A DNA stretch of 64,000 nucleotides from Kitasatospora sp. MAA19 (GCF_029894125.1 NZ_JARXYZ010000004.1:186001-250000); one strand, 5' to 3'. Positions 39,169-48,215 are shown, counted from the first letter of the stretch. The notes: a model not told the origin generated them from the sequence alone. A program made the numbers and translations.

Positions 39169-39597
39169 TCAGTCCTCGCGCGGAGCGTACAGGGCCGCCG
39201 TCGACTTCGGGTTCAGCAGCGAGCCGATGCCCACCAGCCCGAGCAGGCCGACCAGCACGCCGACGCCGACCATCACACCGCCGCTCTCCAGCATGTAGTA
39301 CCCGATCGGCAGGCAGATCGAGTTGGTGAGCACGGCCGGGCTGCGGCCCCAACGGCGCTCCTTGAGCAGCGCGCGGGCGGCCAGCACCGGCAGCACGCCG
39401 AGCAGCACGATGACCACGCCGCCGAACTCGTTCAGGACGAGTTGCTTGGACTGGCCGGACAGCGCGGACACCATGTCCCAGACGCCGACGACGGCCAGCG
39501 CGGCGCCCTCCAGGGCGGTGATGGCGGCGCCCACGGTCAGCGGCAGGGGGCGGGCCGGGGCCGCCGTGGGTACGGGTGCGGAGGATTCTGCGGTCAC
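39169..39597 (-). CDS. Four-helix membrane protein of unknown function
   Basis: A 142-residue protein with about four hydrophobic helices (20-43, 55-76, 85-103 and 106-125), GTG start. Conserved segment LLNPKSTAALYAPRED closes the protein. The same kind of gene follows sigH in S. coelicolor, as far as I recall. No function known. Convergent with sigH; an imperfect GCCGCCG/CGGCGGC hairpin lies between them (39128-39145). Confidence 0.8.
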   Translation of the reverse strand: MTAESSAPVPTAAPARPLPLTVGAAITALEGAALAVVGVWDMVSALSGQSKQLVLNEFGGVVIVLLGVLPVLAARALLKERRWGRSPAVLTNSICLPIGYYMLESGGVMVGVGVLVGLLGLVGIGSLLNPKSTAALYAPRED

Positions 39598-39647
39598 TCC
39601 AGCAGGGTAGCCGCCGGTTGGTCCGTACCGACCCGTAGGCTTTCCCC

Positions 39648-40619
39648 ATGCGCGCTCTCCTGGTCGTGAACCACAACGCCACCACCACCAGTGGCCGCAC
39701 CAGGGACGTGCTGATCCACGCGCTGCGCAGCGACCTCAAGTTGGACGTGGCCGAGACGCAGTACCGGGGCCACGCGCGTGACCTGGCCCGCGCGGCCTCC
39801 GAGGACGGCACGGTCGACCTGGTGGTCGCGCTCGGCGGTGACGGCACCGTCAACGAGGTGGTGAACGGGCTGCTGGCGCACGGCCCGGGCGAGAAGGTCC
39901 CGCGACTGGCCGTGGTGCCGGGCGGTTCGACCAATGTGTTCGCCCGTGCGCTCGGCCTGCCCAACGACCCGGTGGAGGCCACCGGCGCCCTGCTGGACGC
40001 GCTGGAGCACGGGCGCGAGCGGCCGGTCGGCCTGGGCAAGGCGATGACCGAGGGGCTGCCGGACCGCTGGTTCACCTTCACCGCCGGCCTCGGCTTCGAC
40101 GCCGGGGTGGTCGGCCGGGTCGAGGAGCAGCGCCGGGCGGGGCGCAAGTCCACCCACGCCCTCTACGTGGGGCAGGCGCTGCGGCACTACGTCACCCAGC
40201 GTGAGCAACGCCGTTCCGGCCCGGTGACCCTGGAACTGCCGGGCCACCAGGACCTGCCGGGCCTGGCGCTGACCATAGTCAGCAACACCTCGCCGTGGAC
40301 GTTCCTCGGCAACCGTCCGGTGTACCCCTCGCCGCTCGCCTCCTTCGACACCGATCTCGACGTCTTCGGCATCACTCGGATGACGGCGTTCGGCACCGCT
40401 CGAACGATCCGTCAGATCCTGCGGTCGCACACGCCTTCGAGCGACGGCGCCCCGCCGGCCGGCCCGTCCGGCAAGCACGTCGTCACCTATCACGACGTCA
40501 GACACTTCACCTTGGTTTCAGAGGAACCCGCCCCGTTCCAGGTTGACGGGGATCACCTTGGAGACAGGAGTCGCGTCAGTTTCACAGGCGTACGGCGGGC
40601 ACTGCGTGTGATTGTGTGA
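39648..40619 (+). CDS. Diacylglycerol kinase-family lipid kinase
   Basis: A 323-residue DAGK/YegS-family kinase. LLVVNHNATTTSGRT begins the domain, and VVALGGDGTVNEVVNGLL carries the GGDGT nucleotide-binding motif (about residues 62-70). GGSTNVFARALGLP is the second conserved loop. It probably phosphorylates diacylglycerol or a related lipid at the membrane. GC bias falls at the very end, where the next intergenic region begins. Confidence 0.92.
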   Translation: MRALLVVNHNATTTSGRTRDVLIHALRSDLKLDVAETQYRGHARDLARAASEDGTVDLVVALGGDGTVNEVVNGLLAHGPGEKVPRLAVVPGGSTNVFARALGLPNDPVEATGALLDALEHGRERPVGLGKAMTEGLPDRWFTFTAGLGFDAGVVGRVEEQRRAGRKSTHALYVGQALRHYVTQREQRRSGPVTLELPGHQDLPGLALTIVSNTSPWTFLGNRPVYPSPLASFDTDLDVFGITRMTAFGTARTIRQILRSHTPSSDGAPPAGPSGKHVVTYHDVRHFTLVSEEPAPFQVDGDHLGDRSRVSFTGVRRALRVIV

Positions 40620-40988
40620 CCGGAAGGGGGTTTCACCCTTCTTCTCGAACGCACAAGCCCCCTTCACTCCATAGAAGTACTGGCTGTGAGCTAGGCGACA
40701 CCGAAGAATCAAAAATTCCTCCCTGAAGGGGGTTGTATCCGGGCCCGAGGTTTGCGAACCTCTACATGGCGATCGGGACACATCGCAGCGACGGCAACCT
40801 CAGATCCTGACGGGTGCCGACCGCGGAGCGTCCCTCGAATTGCCGAATCCCTCCCCAGCACAGACCACCCGGGCCCGGTGGGCCTTTGGTCTCTTTTGCT
40901 GTTGCGGGATTCGTGAAAGCGTTCACATTCACAAGCCATCGATTATGCCGATCGGGTGACCCCCGCCGGCAGGAGGAGTTGGACGACC
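40620..40988 (+). other. AT-richer regulatory region before the WhiB-like gene
   Basis: About 370 bp, distinctly less GC-rich than the rest of the window. It holds inverted repeats GAGGTT-TGCG-AACCTC (40747-40762) and GTGAA-AGCG-TTCAC (40913-40926). Small open frames here lack codon bias and are not called. The region probably contains several promoters of the whiB-like gene. Confidence 0.55.
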
Positions 40989-41240
40989 ATGGACTGGCGC
41001 CACCGCGCTGTCTGCCGCGAAGAGGACCCGGAGCTGTTCTTCCCGATCGGGAACACCGGTCCTGCTCTGCTGCAGATCGAGGAAGCCAAGGCCGTGTGCC
41101 GCCGCTGTCCGGTCATGGAGCAGTGCCTGCAGTGGGCTCTCGAGACCGGCCAGGACGCCGGCGTCTGGGGCGGCATGAGCGAGGACGAGCGTCGCGCGAT
41201 GAAGCGCCGTGCCGCCCGCAACCGCGCCCGCACCGCCTGA
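40989..41240 (+). CDS. wblE: WhiB-family iron-sulfur regulator, WblE type
   Basis: An 83-residue WhiB-like protein. Four Cys at positions 9, 37, 40 and 46 (CRRCPVMEQC) bind a [4Fe-4S] cluster; GVWGG is the turn that contacts the main sigma factor; the basic tail KRRAARNRAR binds DNA. MDWRHRAVCREEDPELFFP is very close to WblE as I recall it. AGGAGG lies 12 bases before the ATG. WblE is widespread and nearly essential-looking in actinomycetes, with a role in redox sensing. Confidence 0.93.
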   Translation: MDWRHRAVCREEDPELFFPIGNTGPALLQIEEAKAVCRRCPVMEQCLQWALETGQDAGVWGGMSEDERRAMKRRAARNRARTA

Positions 41241-41463
41241 TCACACGCCGTAGTACCAGCAGTAACCGCAGCACCGATCAACACATGATCAAAGGCTTCC
41301 CTGCACTTCCTGGTGAAGCCTTCCGCACAAAGGGCCTTGCCTGGCGAGGTCCCGCGACACCGGACCGTCCAGCCACTTGATACTGTTCACTTAGAGCAAT
41401 ATTGTGGAGCTGTGGCGCTCACCGTGTGCAACGCACCGGCGAGGTGTCGCACCACCTAGAGCC

Positions 41464-41500
41464 CCCGTTCCGGCCGACTCCCCCCGACGGCCGGAACGGG
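41464..41500 (+). terminator. First hairpin of a double terminator
   Basis: Perfect 13-bp arms CCCGTTCCGGCCG and CGGCCGGAACGGG, just before a second hairpin with a T-run. Confidence 0.75.
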
Positions 41501-41504
41501 TTGA

Positions 41505-41550
41505 GAGGCCCTGTCGACCCACCCCCCCCGGTCGACAGGGCCTCGTTTTT
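41505..41550 (+). terminator. Terminator with T-run between wblE and the sensor kinase gene
   Basis: 15-bp perfect arms (GAGGCCCTGTCGACC and complement), a C-rich loop, then GTTTTT. Classic rho-independent form. Confidence 0.92.
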
Positions 41551-41687
41551 GTGTCCGCGCCCCAGCGGACCGGCCGTGCGCGGGGCTCGCACGGCGGGCG
41601 CCCGGCGCCTTCGCCGCGCGCACGCCCCCACCGCGCTCCTCGATGCACCGATCCGCACCGGTGCACCGGTCCGCAGAGCCGTCGGCG

Positions 41688-43208
41688 TCAGCGGACCGGG
41701 ATCTCCAGGATCACCTTGGTGCCGCCGTCCGGGCCGGCCACCATGTCGAAGGTGCCGCCCAACTCCCCGGTGGCCAGCGTGCGGACGATCTGCAGGCCGA
41801 GGTTGCCCGCCGTCTGCGGGTCGAACCCCTCGGGCATGCCGCGGCCGTCGTCCTGCACCGTGATCAGCAGGTACTCCTCCGGGCGGGCGCCGCCGTTCCA
41901 GCTGTCCGACCAGCCCATCCCGGTCGCCGGCGCCCGCCCGCGCAGCGCGCTGACCTCCAGGTTCCCGGAGGCGGTCGGGCCGAAGGCGTGCTCCAGGGCG
42001 TTCTGCAGCAGCTCGGTCAGCACCATCGACAGCGGGGTGGCGACCTCGGCGGACAGGATGCCGAAGCTGCCGCTGCGGCGGGTCGCCACCCGACCGTCCT
42101 GGGACAGCTCCATCACCATCGCCAGCACCCGGTCGGCGATCTCGTCGAAGGCCACCTGCTCGTCCAGCGCCTGGGAGAGCGTCTCGTGCACGATCGCGAT
42201 CGAGCCGACCCGGCGCACCGCCTCGTCCAGCGCGGCCCGGCCGGCCTCCGACTCCATCCGGCGGGACTGCAGCCGCAGCAGCGCCGCGACGGTCTGCAGG
42301 TTGTTCTTCACCCGGTGGTGGATCTCCCGGATGGTGGCGTCCTTGGTCATCAGCTCGCGGTCGCGGCGGCGCAGCTCGGTAACGTCCCGGCAGAGCACCA
42401 GCGAACCGGTCAGCGTGCCCTTGGGCTTGAGCGGGATCGCCCGCAGGGTCACCACTCCCCCCTGGACCTCGACCTCGGTCTGCCGCGGCGCCCAGCCGCT
42501 CGCCAGCTTCACCAGCGCCTCGTGCACGGCCGCCCGGGAGGGCGGGACGAGGTCGGCGGTGGCGCGGCCGAGGTGGCTGCCGACCAGGTCGGTGGTGAGG
42601 CCGAGGCGGTGGTAGGCGGAGAGCGCGTTGGGGCTGGCGTAGGTGACGATGCCGTCCGCGTCGAGCCGGATCAGGCCGTCGCCGACCCGGGGGGCGGCGT
42701 CCATGTCGATCTGCTCGACGCCGGGGAACGGGAAGCTGCCGGCGGCGATCATCTGGGCCAGGTCGGAGGCGCTCTGCAGGTAGGTGAGCTCCAGCCGGCT
42801 GGGGGTGCGGACGGTCAGCAGGTTGGTGTTGCGGGCGATCACCCCGAGCACCTTGCCCTCGCGCCGGACCGGGATGGACTCGACCCGGACGGGCACCTCC
42901 TCACGCCACTCCGGGTCGCCCTCGCGCACGATCCGCCCCTCGTCGAAGGCGGCGTCCAGCAGCGGGCGGCGCCCGCGCGGGACGAGGTGGCCGACCATGT
43001 CGTCCTGGTAGGAGGTGGGGCCGGTGTTGGGCCGCATCTGCGCCACCGAGACGTAGCGGATGCCGTCCCAGGTGGGGATCCACAGGACGAGGTCGGCGAA
43101 GGAGAGGTCGGAGAGGAGCTGCCACTCCGAGACCAGCATGTGGAGCCATTCCACGTCGGCCCCGGTGAGGGTGGTGTGGCGGCGGACGAGTTCGTTCAAC
43201 GAGGGCAC
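41688..43208 (-). CDS. Cytoplasmic sensor histidine kinase, PdtaS-like
   Basis: A 506-residue soluble kinase. The N-terminal GAF-like domain (about 1-150) starts with the helical segment MPSLNELVRRHTTLTGADVE; a PAS domain (about 190-290) follows. The HisKA_2 H box is REIHHRVKNNLQTVAALLRL (His near 302), and the ATPase domain has LTELLQNALEHAF and VQDDGRGMPEGFD. No membrane helix. It resembles mycobacterial PdtaS, which signals to the RNA-binding antiterminator PdtaR. No response regulator gene is next to it. Two dre-like sites lie just upstream. Confidence 0.92.
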   Translation of the reverse strand: MPSLNELVRRHTTLTGADVEWLHMLVSEWQLLSDLSFADLVLWIPTWDGIRYVSVAQMRPNTGPTSYQDDMVGHLVPRGRRPLLDAAFDEGRIVREGDPEWREEVPVRVESIPVRREGKVLGVIARNTNLLTVRTPSRLELTYLQSASDLAQMIAAGSFPFPGVEQIDMDAAPRVGDGLIRLDADGIVTYASPNALSAYHRLGLTTDLVGSHLGRATADLVPPSRAAVHEALVKLASGWAPRQTEVEVQGGVVTLRAIPLKPKGTLTGSLVLCRDVTELRRRDRELMTKDATIREIHHRVKNNLQTVAALLRLQSRRMESEAGRAALDEAVRRVGSIAIVHETLSQALDEQVAFDEIADRVLAMVMELSQDGRVATRRSGSFGILSAEVATPLSMVLTELLQNALEHAFGPTASGNLEVSALRGRAPATGMGWSDSWNGGARPEEYLLITVQDDGRGMPEGFDPQTAGNLGLQIVRTLATGELGGTFDMVAGPDGGTKVILEIPVR

Positions 43209-43299
43209 ATGGCGAGGGTAGCGCCGCCGGTCCGCGCGGGGCGCGGCGGACCGGCGGGCGGATCATGCTCCGGGCCTGCGACGGGACCGTGCGGGCGAA

Positions 43300-43354
43300 G
43301 TTGTCCAGACCAATTTTTGGAGCGGCCTGGACAACCCAGATTGGTCTAGTCCAC
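43300..43354 (-). promoter_or_regulatory. Pair of dre-like DasR sites before the PdtaS-like kinase gene
   Basis: GTTGTCCAGACCAA (43300-43313) and TTGGTCTAGTCCAC (43341-43354) both match the core TTGGTCTAGACCAA at about 11 positions, 41 bp apart centre to centre. Arms GTTGTCCAG and CTGGACAAC also form a nested inverted repeat. They lie about 90-145 bp upstream of the kinase start. Confidence 0.6.
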
Positions 43355-43630
43355 AATGAAAGGGCACCAAGGAGAGGCCCACCGCGCAACTGCCCTGACC
43401 GCGCGAGGCCTTTCCTCGGTCGGACGCCGCCGAACGAGGACCCCGCACAGTTCTCGCTCGACTCCGGTGCCCGACGACAGCTCCGGGCTACGGTGCCGCA
43501 TGGGTTGAGGGTCCCGTGTCGGCGCCGTGGCCCGTAGTGCTTTCCGGGGCCGGTTCCGTTCGCGGCCGGGAAGCACCACGAAGCACCACGGGGCTCCCCC
43601 ACCGAAGCCATGTTCCGCCGCTCAACGAGT

Positions 43631-43665
43631 CGGGCCCCCGTCCACAGGCTGTGGACGGGGGCCCG
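43631..43665 (-). terminator. Terminator of the SIS isomerase gene
   Basis: Perfect 17-bp arms (CGGGCCCCCGTCCACAG and complement) around one base, just after the stop on the minus strand. Confidence 0.85.
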
Positions 43666-43682
43666 GCTCGTGGCGCCGTACG

Positions 43683-44741
43683 TCAGTGCGTCTCGGTGAC
43701 CTTGGCCAGGGCGCGCGGGGCGTCCGGGTCCTGACCGCGGGCGATGGTGACCTCGTAGGCCAGCAGCTGCAGCGGCAGGATCTCCAGGATCGGCTGGACC
43801 TCCTCGGGCACGCCGGCCGGCAGCGCGAAGCCGGCCGAGGCGGCGTTCACCTGCGGCTGCTGGCCGACCACGACCAGGTCCGCGCCGCGACCGCGCAGGC
43901 GGTCCAGCACCGGCTGCAGGGCCTCGCCGCCCTTGCCGTCCGGGACGATCGCGATGACCGGCGAGACGTTGTCCACCATGGCCAGCGGGCCGTGCAGCAG
44001 GTCGGCGCCGGAGAACGGGGAGGCCGGGATGTAGGTGGTCTCCATGAGCTTCAGCGCCGCCTCGCGGGCGGTCGGGTAGCCGTAGCCGCGCGAGGTGATG
44101 ACCAGGCGCTGGGCGAAGCGGTAGCGCTCGGCCAGCGCCTTCACCTCGGCATGACGGGACAGGACGCCGGCGGCCAGGCCCGGCAGCTCCTTGGCCGCCG
44201 ACCCGTCGCCGCCCCGCAGGCCCTCGACCAGTAGGTAGAGCGCCAGCAGCTCGGCGGTGTAGGTCTTGGTGGCGGGCAGCGCCTTCTCCGGGCCGGCCAG
44301 CACGTCGATGTGGTACTCGGAGACCTCGGCCAGCGGCGAGGCCGCGTTGTTGGTGACGGCGAGGGTGATGGCACCGGCCTCGCGGGCGGCCTTGGTGGAG
44401 GCCACCAGGTCCGGCGAGCCGCCGGACTGGCTGACGGTGATCACCAGCACGTCGGTGAGGTCCGGCTTGGCGCCGTAGGCGGTGGTGGTGGACATCGAGG
44501 TCAGGCCGGCGGGCTTGCCGAGCAGGATCTCGATCAGGTACTTGGCGTACAGCGCCGCGTTGTCGGACGTGCCGCGCGCGGTCAGCAGGACGAAGCGAGG
44601 GTTGCGGGCGGCGATCTCGGCTGCGATCTCGCGGATCTTCGGAGCGCCCTCGTCGAGGATGCGCTGGAGGACGGCCGGCTGCTCGGCCATCTCCGCCGCC
44701 ATGATCCGGCCGGGGACGGAAACAGTCTGCGGGTCGGACAT
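43683..44741 (-). CDS. SIS-domain sugar-phosphate isomerase/deaminase (AgaS/NagB2-like)
   Basis: A 352-residue protein with two SIS domains, like the C-terminal half of GlmS. RGTSDNAALYAKYLIE and VSQSGGSPDLVASTKAAREA (first domain) and SRGYGYPTAREAALKLMETT (second) are sugar-phosphate binding segments. No glutaminase domain is present, so it acts as a deaminase/isomerase for aminosugar phosphates. Its place beside the das genes matches the nagB2-like gene of S. coelicolor and fits conversion of imported GlcN(Ac) phosphate. Confidence 0.85.
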   Translation of the reverse strand: MSDPQTVSVPGRIMAAEMAEQPAVLQRILDEGAPKIREIAAEIAARNPRFVLLTARGTSDNAALYAKYLIEILLGKPAGLTSMSTTTAYGAKPDLTDVLVITVSQSGGSPDLVASTKAAREAGAITLAVTNNAASPLAEVSEYHIDVLAGPEKALPATKTYTAELLALYLLVEGLRGGDGSAAKELPGLAAGVLSRHAEVKALAERYRFAQRLVITSRGYGYPTAREAALKLMETTYIPASPFSGADLLHGPLAMVDNVSPVIAIVPDGKGGEALQPVLDRLRGRGADLVVVGQQPQVNAASAGFALPAGVPEEVQPILEILPLQLLAYEVTIARGQDPDAPRALAKVTETH

Positions 44742-44891
44742 CAGGATGTGCCTCCGATGAGATGGTTCGACCCCGACCGGGCAGTTGCCCGGCGGGGACC
44801 TCTACGGCGGCGAGTCCGCACACTCGCTGCGGTGGTTTCCTGCCGCAATCCTACGGTGGGCGCCCCGGGCGGGCACACCCGAACCGCCCCG

Positions 44892-44920
44892 CCCCGGGCG
44901 CTCGGCGGCGGCGCCCGGGG
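44892..44920 (-). terminator. Terminator of the DasA-like binding-protein gene
   Basis: 10-bp perfect arms CCCCGGGCGC and GCGCCCGGGG with a 9-nt loop, just after the stop on the minus strand. Confidence 0.6.
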
Positions 44921-44933
44921 ACGGGACGGACGG

Positions 44934-46247
44934 TCAGGACGGGGTGTTGATCAGCTGGTCGATCGCGGCGTCGGCCTCCTTGGTGGCCTGGTCCACCGAC
45001 TTGCCCTTGAGGATGGCGCTCAGCATGTCGGGCAGGATCTTCTGCTTCTCGATCGCGCCCCAGCCGGGCGCCAGCGGGGTGAACCAGGCGTCCGGCACCG
45101 CGTTGGCCGCGGCGGAGGTGCTCGGCTTGCTCTTCAGCGGGTTCAGCTGGGTGAGGTTGTTCGGCAGGATGTCCTTGTCGGCCAGCGCCTGCTGGGACTT
45201 GGTGCCGGTGAACATCCGCACCCAGTCGGTGGCCAGCGCGACCTGCGCGGACTTGGCGGTGACGGCGAGGTCGGAGCCGCCGATGAAGGTGGGCAGCGGC
45301 TTGCCGTCCGGGCCGGGCATGGTGGCCACCTTGACGGCGTCCTTGAGTCCCGGGTCGCCGGTGACCGGCGCGGTCACGCTGGCCGCCTCGTAGCCGTTGC
45401 CGTAGAAGGACGCGGCGTGCCCCCGGGCCATCGACTCGAACTGGTTCTGCTCGTTCACCGCCAGGTCGCCCTTGTTGTACTTGCGGACCAGGTCGATGAA
45501 GTGGCTGACGCCCTGCTGGGACTTGGCGTCGTGCAGGGTTCCGTGCCAGTTGCCGGAGCTGTCGAACTTGGCGATGCTGCCGCCGTACGCGGCCACGTAG
45601 CTCATCGCGGCGTACCAGTACGGGCCGGGCAGGTAGAGCGGGGAGAAGCTCTTGTCGGCCTTGTTCTTGTCGGCGACCTTGTCCAGGGCCGTCAGCAGGT
45701 CGGCTTCGGTCTTGGGGAACTCCGCGCTGCCGGTGGCCTGTTGGAAGCCGGCGGAGTTGTAGATGGCGACCCGGGCGCCGGCGTAGTAGGGCACGCACCA
45801 GAGCTTGTCCTGGTACGTACAGGTGTTGGCGAGCGCCTTGATCCAGCTGTCGGAGTTGTCGAAGCTGGTCCGGTCGACCGGAGCCAGCGCGCCGGAGAGC
45901 ACGTACTTCATGGTCTCGGTGTTGCCCAGCTCGACCACGTCGGGGGCGCCGCCCTCGGCGATGGCCTTGTCGAGCTTGGTCACCTTGTCGGCCCAGCCCT
46001 GGTACGAAAGCCTGAGGGTGACGTTCGGGTACTTCGCGGCGAACTGGTCGTTGACCTGCTGCACCAGGTCGGGCCAGTTCTTCTGGGCGTCGTCCATCAG
46101 CCAGACGGTGACGGTGCCGGTCGCGGCCTTCGGATCGGCGGCGGGGCTCCTGCCGTCCGTCGACGATGTGCCGGCCGAGGAACAGGCCGTCAGTCCGACC
46201 GCCAGGGCTGTGATTCCGAACGTCGACATGAGCTGACGCTTCTTCAC
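44934..46247 (-). CDS. Second DasA-like sugar-binding lipoprotein
   Basis: A 437-residue family 1 binding protein. The lipobox LTACSSA follows a short signal peptide. VTVWLMDDAQKNWPDLV and APDVVELGNTETMKYV parallel the corresponding parts of DasA. The ribosome site, the GTG and the first codons (GGAGGATGGCGTGAAG on the coding strand) are nearly identical to those of dasA, which indicates a duplication. It stands alone, with a dre site 145 bp upstream and a terminator after it, so it probably shares the DasB-DasC permease and the MsiK ATPase. Sugar specificity is unknown. Confidence 0.9.
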   Translation of the reverse strand: MKKRQLMSTFGITALAVGLTACSSAGTSSTDGRSPAADPKAATGTVTVWLMDDAQKNWPDLVQQVNDQFAAKYPNVTLRLSYQGWADKVTKLDKAIAEGGAPDVVELGNTETMKYVLSGALAPVDRTSFDNSDSWIKALANTCTYQDKLWCVPYYAGARVAIYNSAGFQQATGSAEFPKTEADLLTALDKVADKNKADKSFSPLYLPGPYWYAAMSYVAAYGGSIAKFDSSGNWHGTLHDAKSQQGVSHFIDLVRKYNKGDLAVNEQNQFESMARGHAASFYGNGYEAASVTAPVTGDPGLKDAVKVATMPGPDGKPLPTFIGGSDLAVTAKSAQVALATDWVRMFTGTKSQQALADKDILPNNLTQLNPLKSKPSTSAAANAVPDAWFTPLAPGWGAIEKQKILPDMLSAILKGKSVDQATKEADAAIDQLINTPS

Positions 46248-46391
46248 GCCATCCTCCGAGGGTGCTAGAGCCGTGTTGCCCGCCGGCAGCGTGATGGCGC
46301 CCGCAGCGGAGAGTCCGGGCAGGGGCGAAGAGCTTCGGGGAGGGCCGGTACCACATCCGGTGAGGTTGAAGTTCGAACCGGATGACTGGAC

Positions 46392-46407
46392 TCTGGCCTA
46401 GACCAAA
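46392..46407. promoter_or_regulatory. dre site (DasR) of the DasA-like gene
   Basis: TCTGGCCTAGACCAAA matches the 16-bp DasR consensus AGTGGTCTAGACCACT at 11 positions including the central CTAGACCA. About 145 bp upstream of the start. Confidence 0.7.
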
Positions 46408-46578
46408 GGTGGTGTCAACGGCCAAAAGCCCTCGTCACCAAGGCCGTTGCAGAGCCGTTGTACCCCGTGGCCAACCGTTGCCGTTCCATCACCCTCAGTC
46501 GAACTTAAGGTGAATTTAAGGCTCACTTGAGGGAGCACGGTCACATGGTGAACTCGCAGGTCAACGCGGGGAAAACGG

Positions 46579-46617
46579 GACGGGCCCGCCATGCGACATG
46601 CGCATGACGGGCCCGTC
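46579..46617 (-). terminator. Terminator of dasD
   Basis: 17-bp arms (GACGGGCCCGCCATGCG and near-complement, one G-U) with loop ACATG, shortly after the dasD stop. Confidence 0.8.
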
Positions 46618-46661
46618 GGCCAACGCCCTCCGGACACCGCCGGTGACGTTCCCCCCTCGGC

Positions 46662-48215
46662 TCAGCCGATCGCTCCCGGCTGCCCGGTGAGCACCTCCAC
46701 GGCCGCCAGCCCGCAGACCCGGGCGGCGCCGTGGGTGGCGATGTAGAGCGCGCCGACCGGCTCGGACTGCGGCAGCCCCATCTCGACCACCGCGGCGTCC
46801 GGGCGGGCCGCCACCAGGCGGCCCAGCGCGGCGGACATCCAGGCGTGCCGGTGCGCGTCGCGGACCACCAGCACCAGGCGACGCCCCTCGGCGGCGGCCA
46901 CCAGCCCGGCGACCAGCGCGTCCAGCAGCTCGGGGGTGGCCTCGGCCGCCGAGACCGCGCGGGTGCGGGTGCCGGGGAAGCGGTCGGCCAGCATGCCGGC
47001 CACGCCCCACGGGGTGACGTCGCCGACGGCGATGTTCGGCTCGTCCGAGAACGAGGCCACGAACGGGCGCTCGGACACCGGCAGCGGCTCGTGGCCCGGC
47101 GCCCGGACCACCTTCAGCGCCCGGCGGGCGGCCCGCAGGCCGACCGCGAGGTCCGGCTCCGGCCGCTCGCCCTGGGCCGAGATCCGGCCCCAGCTGCCGA
47201 GCGCGCGGACCCGGTCGGCGGCGTCCGCCAACCGCTCCTCGGAGAGCCGGCCAGCCCGCACGCCCGCCACGATGGCGTCGCGCAGCATCAGCACGGTCTC
47301 CTCGTCGGCCAGCCCGCCGCCGACGCAGATCGCGTCCGCGCCGGCCGCCAGGGCCAGTACGGTGCCCTCGCCCATCCCGAAGGTGTCGGCGATGGCGCCC
47401 ATCTCGATCGCGTCGCTGACGATCAGGCCCTGGTAGCCGAGGCCGCCGTCGGCCGGGGCGGCGCGCAGCAGGTCGCGCAGCACGGTGGGGCTGAGGGTGG
47501 CCGGCAGCTTCGGGTCGAGCGCCGGGATCATGATGTGGGCGGTCATCACGGCCTTGGTGCCGGCCGCGATCGCCGCCTGGAACGGGATCAGGTCGCGGGC
47601 CCGCAGCACGTCCAGGTCGACGTCGATGACCGGCAGGCCGTGGTGCGAGTCGACCGCGGTGTCGCCGTGGCCGGGGAAGTGCTTGGAGCAGGCGGCCACG
47701 CCGGCCGACTGCAGGCCCTCCACCCAGGCGGCGGTGTGCCGGGCGCACAGCTCCGGGTCGGCGCCGAAGGAGCGGACGCCGATCACCGGGTTGCGCGGGT
47801 TGGAGTTGACGTCCGCGGTGGGCGCCCAGTTGTAGTTGACGCCGGCCGCGGCCAGCGCCCGGCCCAGCTCGCGGGCGACGTCCCGGGTCAGCGCCGGGTC
47901 GTCGATCGCGCCGAGCGCGAGGTTGCCGGGCCAGGACGAGCCGGAGCCCGCCTCCAGCCGGGTGACGTCCCCGCTCTCCTCGTCGATCGCGATCAGGAGG
48001 TCGGGGTTCTCCTCGCGCAGCGCCCTGGTGAGCGTGGCGAGCTGGTCGAGGTCGACCACGTTGCGGTCGAACAGCGCGACCGAGCCGAGCCCGGCGGCGA
48101 GGTGGCGGCGCAGCCACTGCGGCACCTTGGTGCCGACGAAGCCGGGCTGCAGGACGGTCAGGGCGTCGCGGTGCAGCTGGTCGCTGTCCGGCACGGTGGG
48201 AACGAGGATGCTCAC
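46662..48215 (-). CDS. dasD: Cytoplasmic GH3 beta-N-acetylglucosaminidase DasD
   Basis: A 517-residue GH3 enzyme of the NagZ group. KHFPGHGDT (residues 178-186) with D189 and H191 of AVDSHHG is the NagZ-type His/Asp acid-base loop; D268 in GLIVSDAIEMGA is the nucleophile. No signal peptide is present, so it cleaves chitobiose and short GlcNAc oligomers after uptake. It starts six bases after the dasC stop, in the dasABC transcript. A C-terminal domain (about 340-517) is the second GH3 domain. Confidence 0.93.
   Translation of the reverse strand: MSILVPTVPDSDQLHRDALTVLQPGFVGTKVPQWLRRHLAAGLGSVALFDRNVVDLDQLATLTRALREENPDLLIAIDEESGDVTRLEAGSGSSWPGNLALGAIDDPALTRDVARELGRALAAAGVNYNWAPTADVNSNPRNPVIGVRSFGADPELCARHTAAWVEGLQSAGVAACSKHFPGHGDTAVDSHHGLPVIDVDLDVLRARDLIPFQAAIAAGTKAVMTAHIMIPALDPKLPATLSPTVLRDLLRAAPADGGLGYQGLIVSDAIEMGAIADTFGMGEGTVLALAAGADAICVGGGLADEETVLMLRDAIVAGVRAGRLSEERLADAADRVRALGSWGRISAQGERPEPDLAVGLRAARRALKVVRAPGHEPLPVSERPFVASFSDEPNIAVGDVTPWGVAGMLADRFPGTRTRAVSAAEATPELLDALVAGLVAAAEGRRLVLVVRDAHRHAWMSAALGRLVAARPDAAVVEMGLPQSEPVGALYIATHGAARVCGLAAVEVLTGQPGAIG

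Larger units (their letters stand above)
43209..43682. other. 474-bp gap with dre-like sites and inverted repeats
   Basis: The PdtaS-like kinase promoter region. Apart from the twin dre-like sites (43300-43354) it holds an imperfect hairpin with AGTGCTT/AAGCACC arms (about 43531-43577), two tandem copies of GAAGCACCAC (43570-43589), and the isomerase terminator. No convincing gene. Confidence 0.55.
46248..46661. other. Promoter region of the DasA-like gene and end of dasD
   Basis: This 414-bp gap contains the dre site at 46392-46407, lower-GC promoter sequence (about 46400-46530), and the dasD terminator. No gene is seen. Confidence 0.65.

Noticed and set aside
40518..40781. Minus-strand open frame of 87 residues upstream of wblE
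   Set aside because: Part overlaps the end of the DAG kinase gene, codon bias is absent, and no ribosome site or family is seen.
43356..43508. A 50-codon plus-strand frame just after the dre-like sites
   Set aside because: Arg/Ser/Thr-rich, poor codon bias and no ribosome site, so not a supportable gene.
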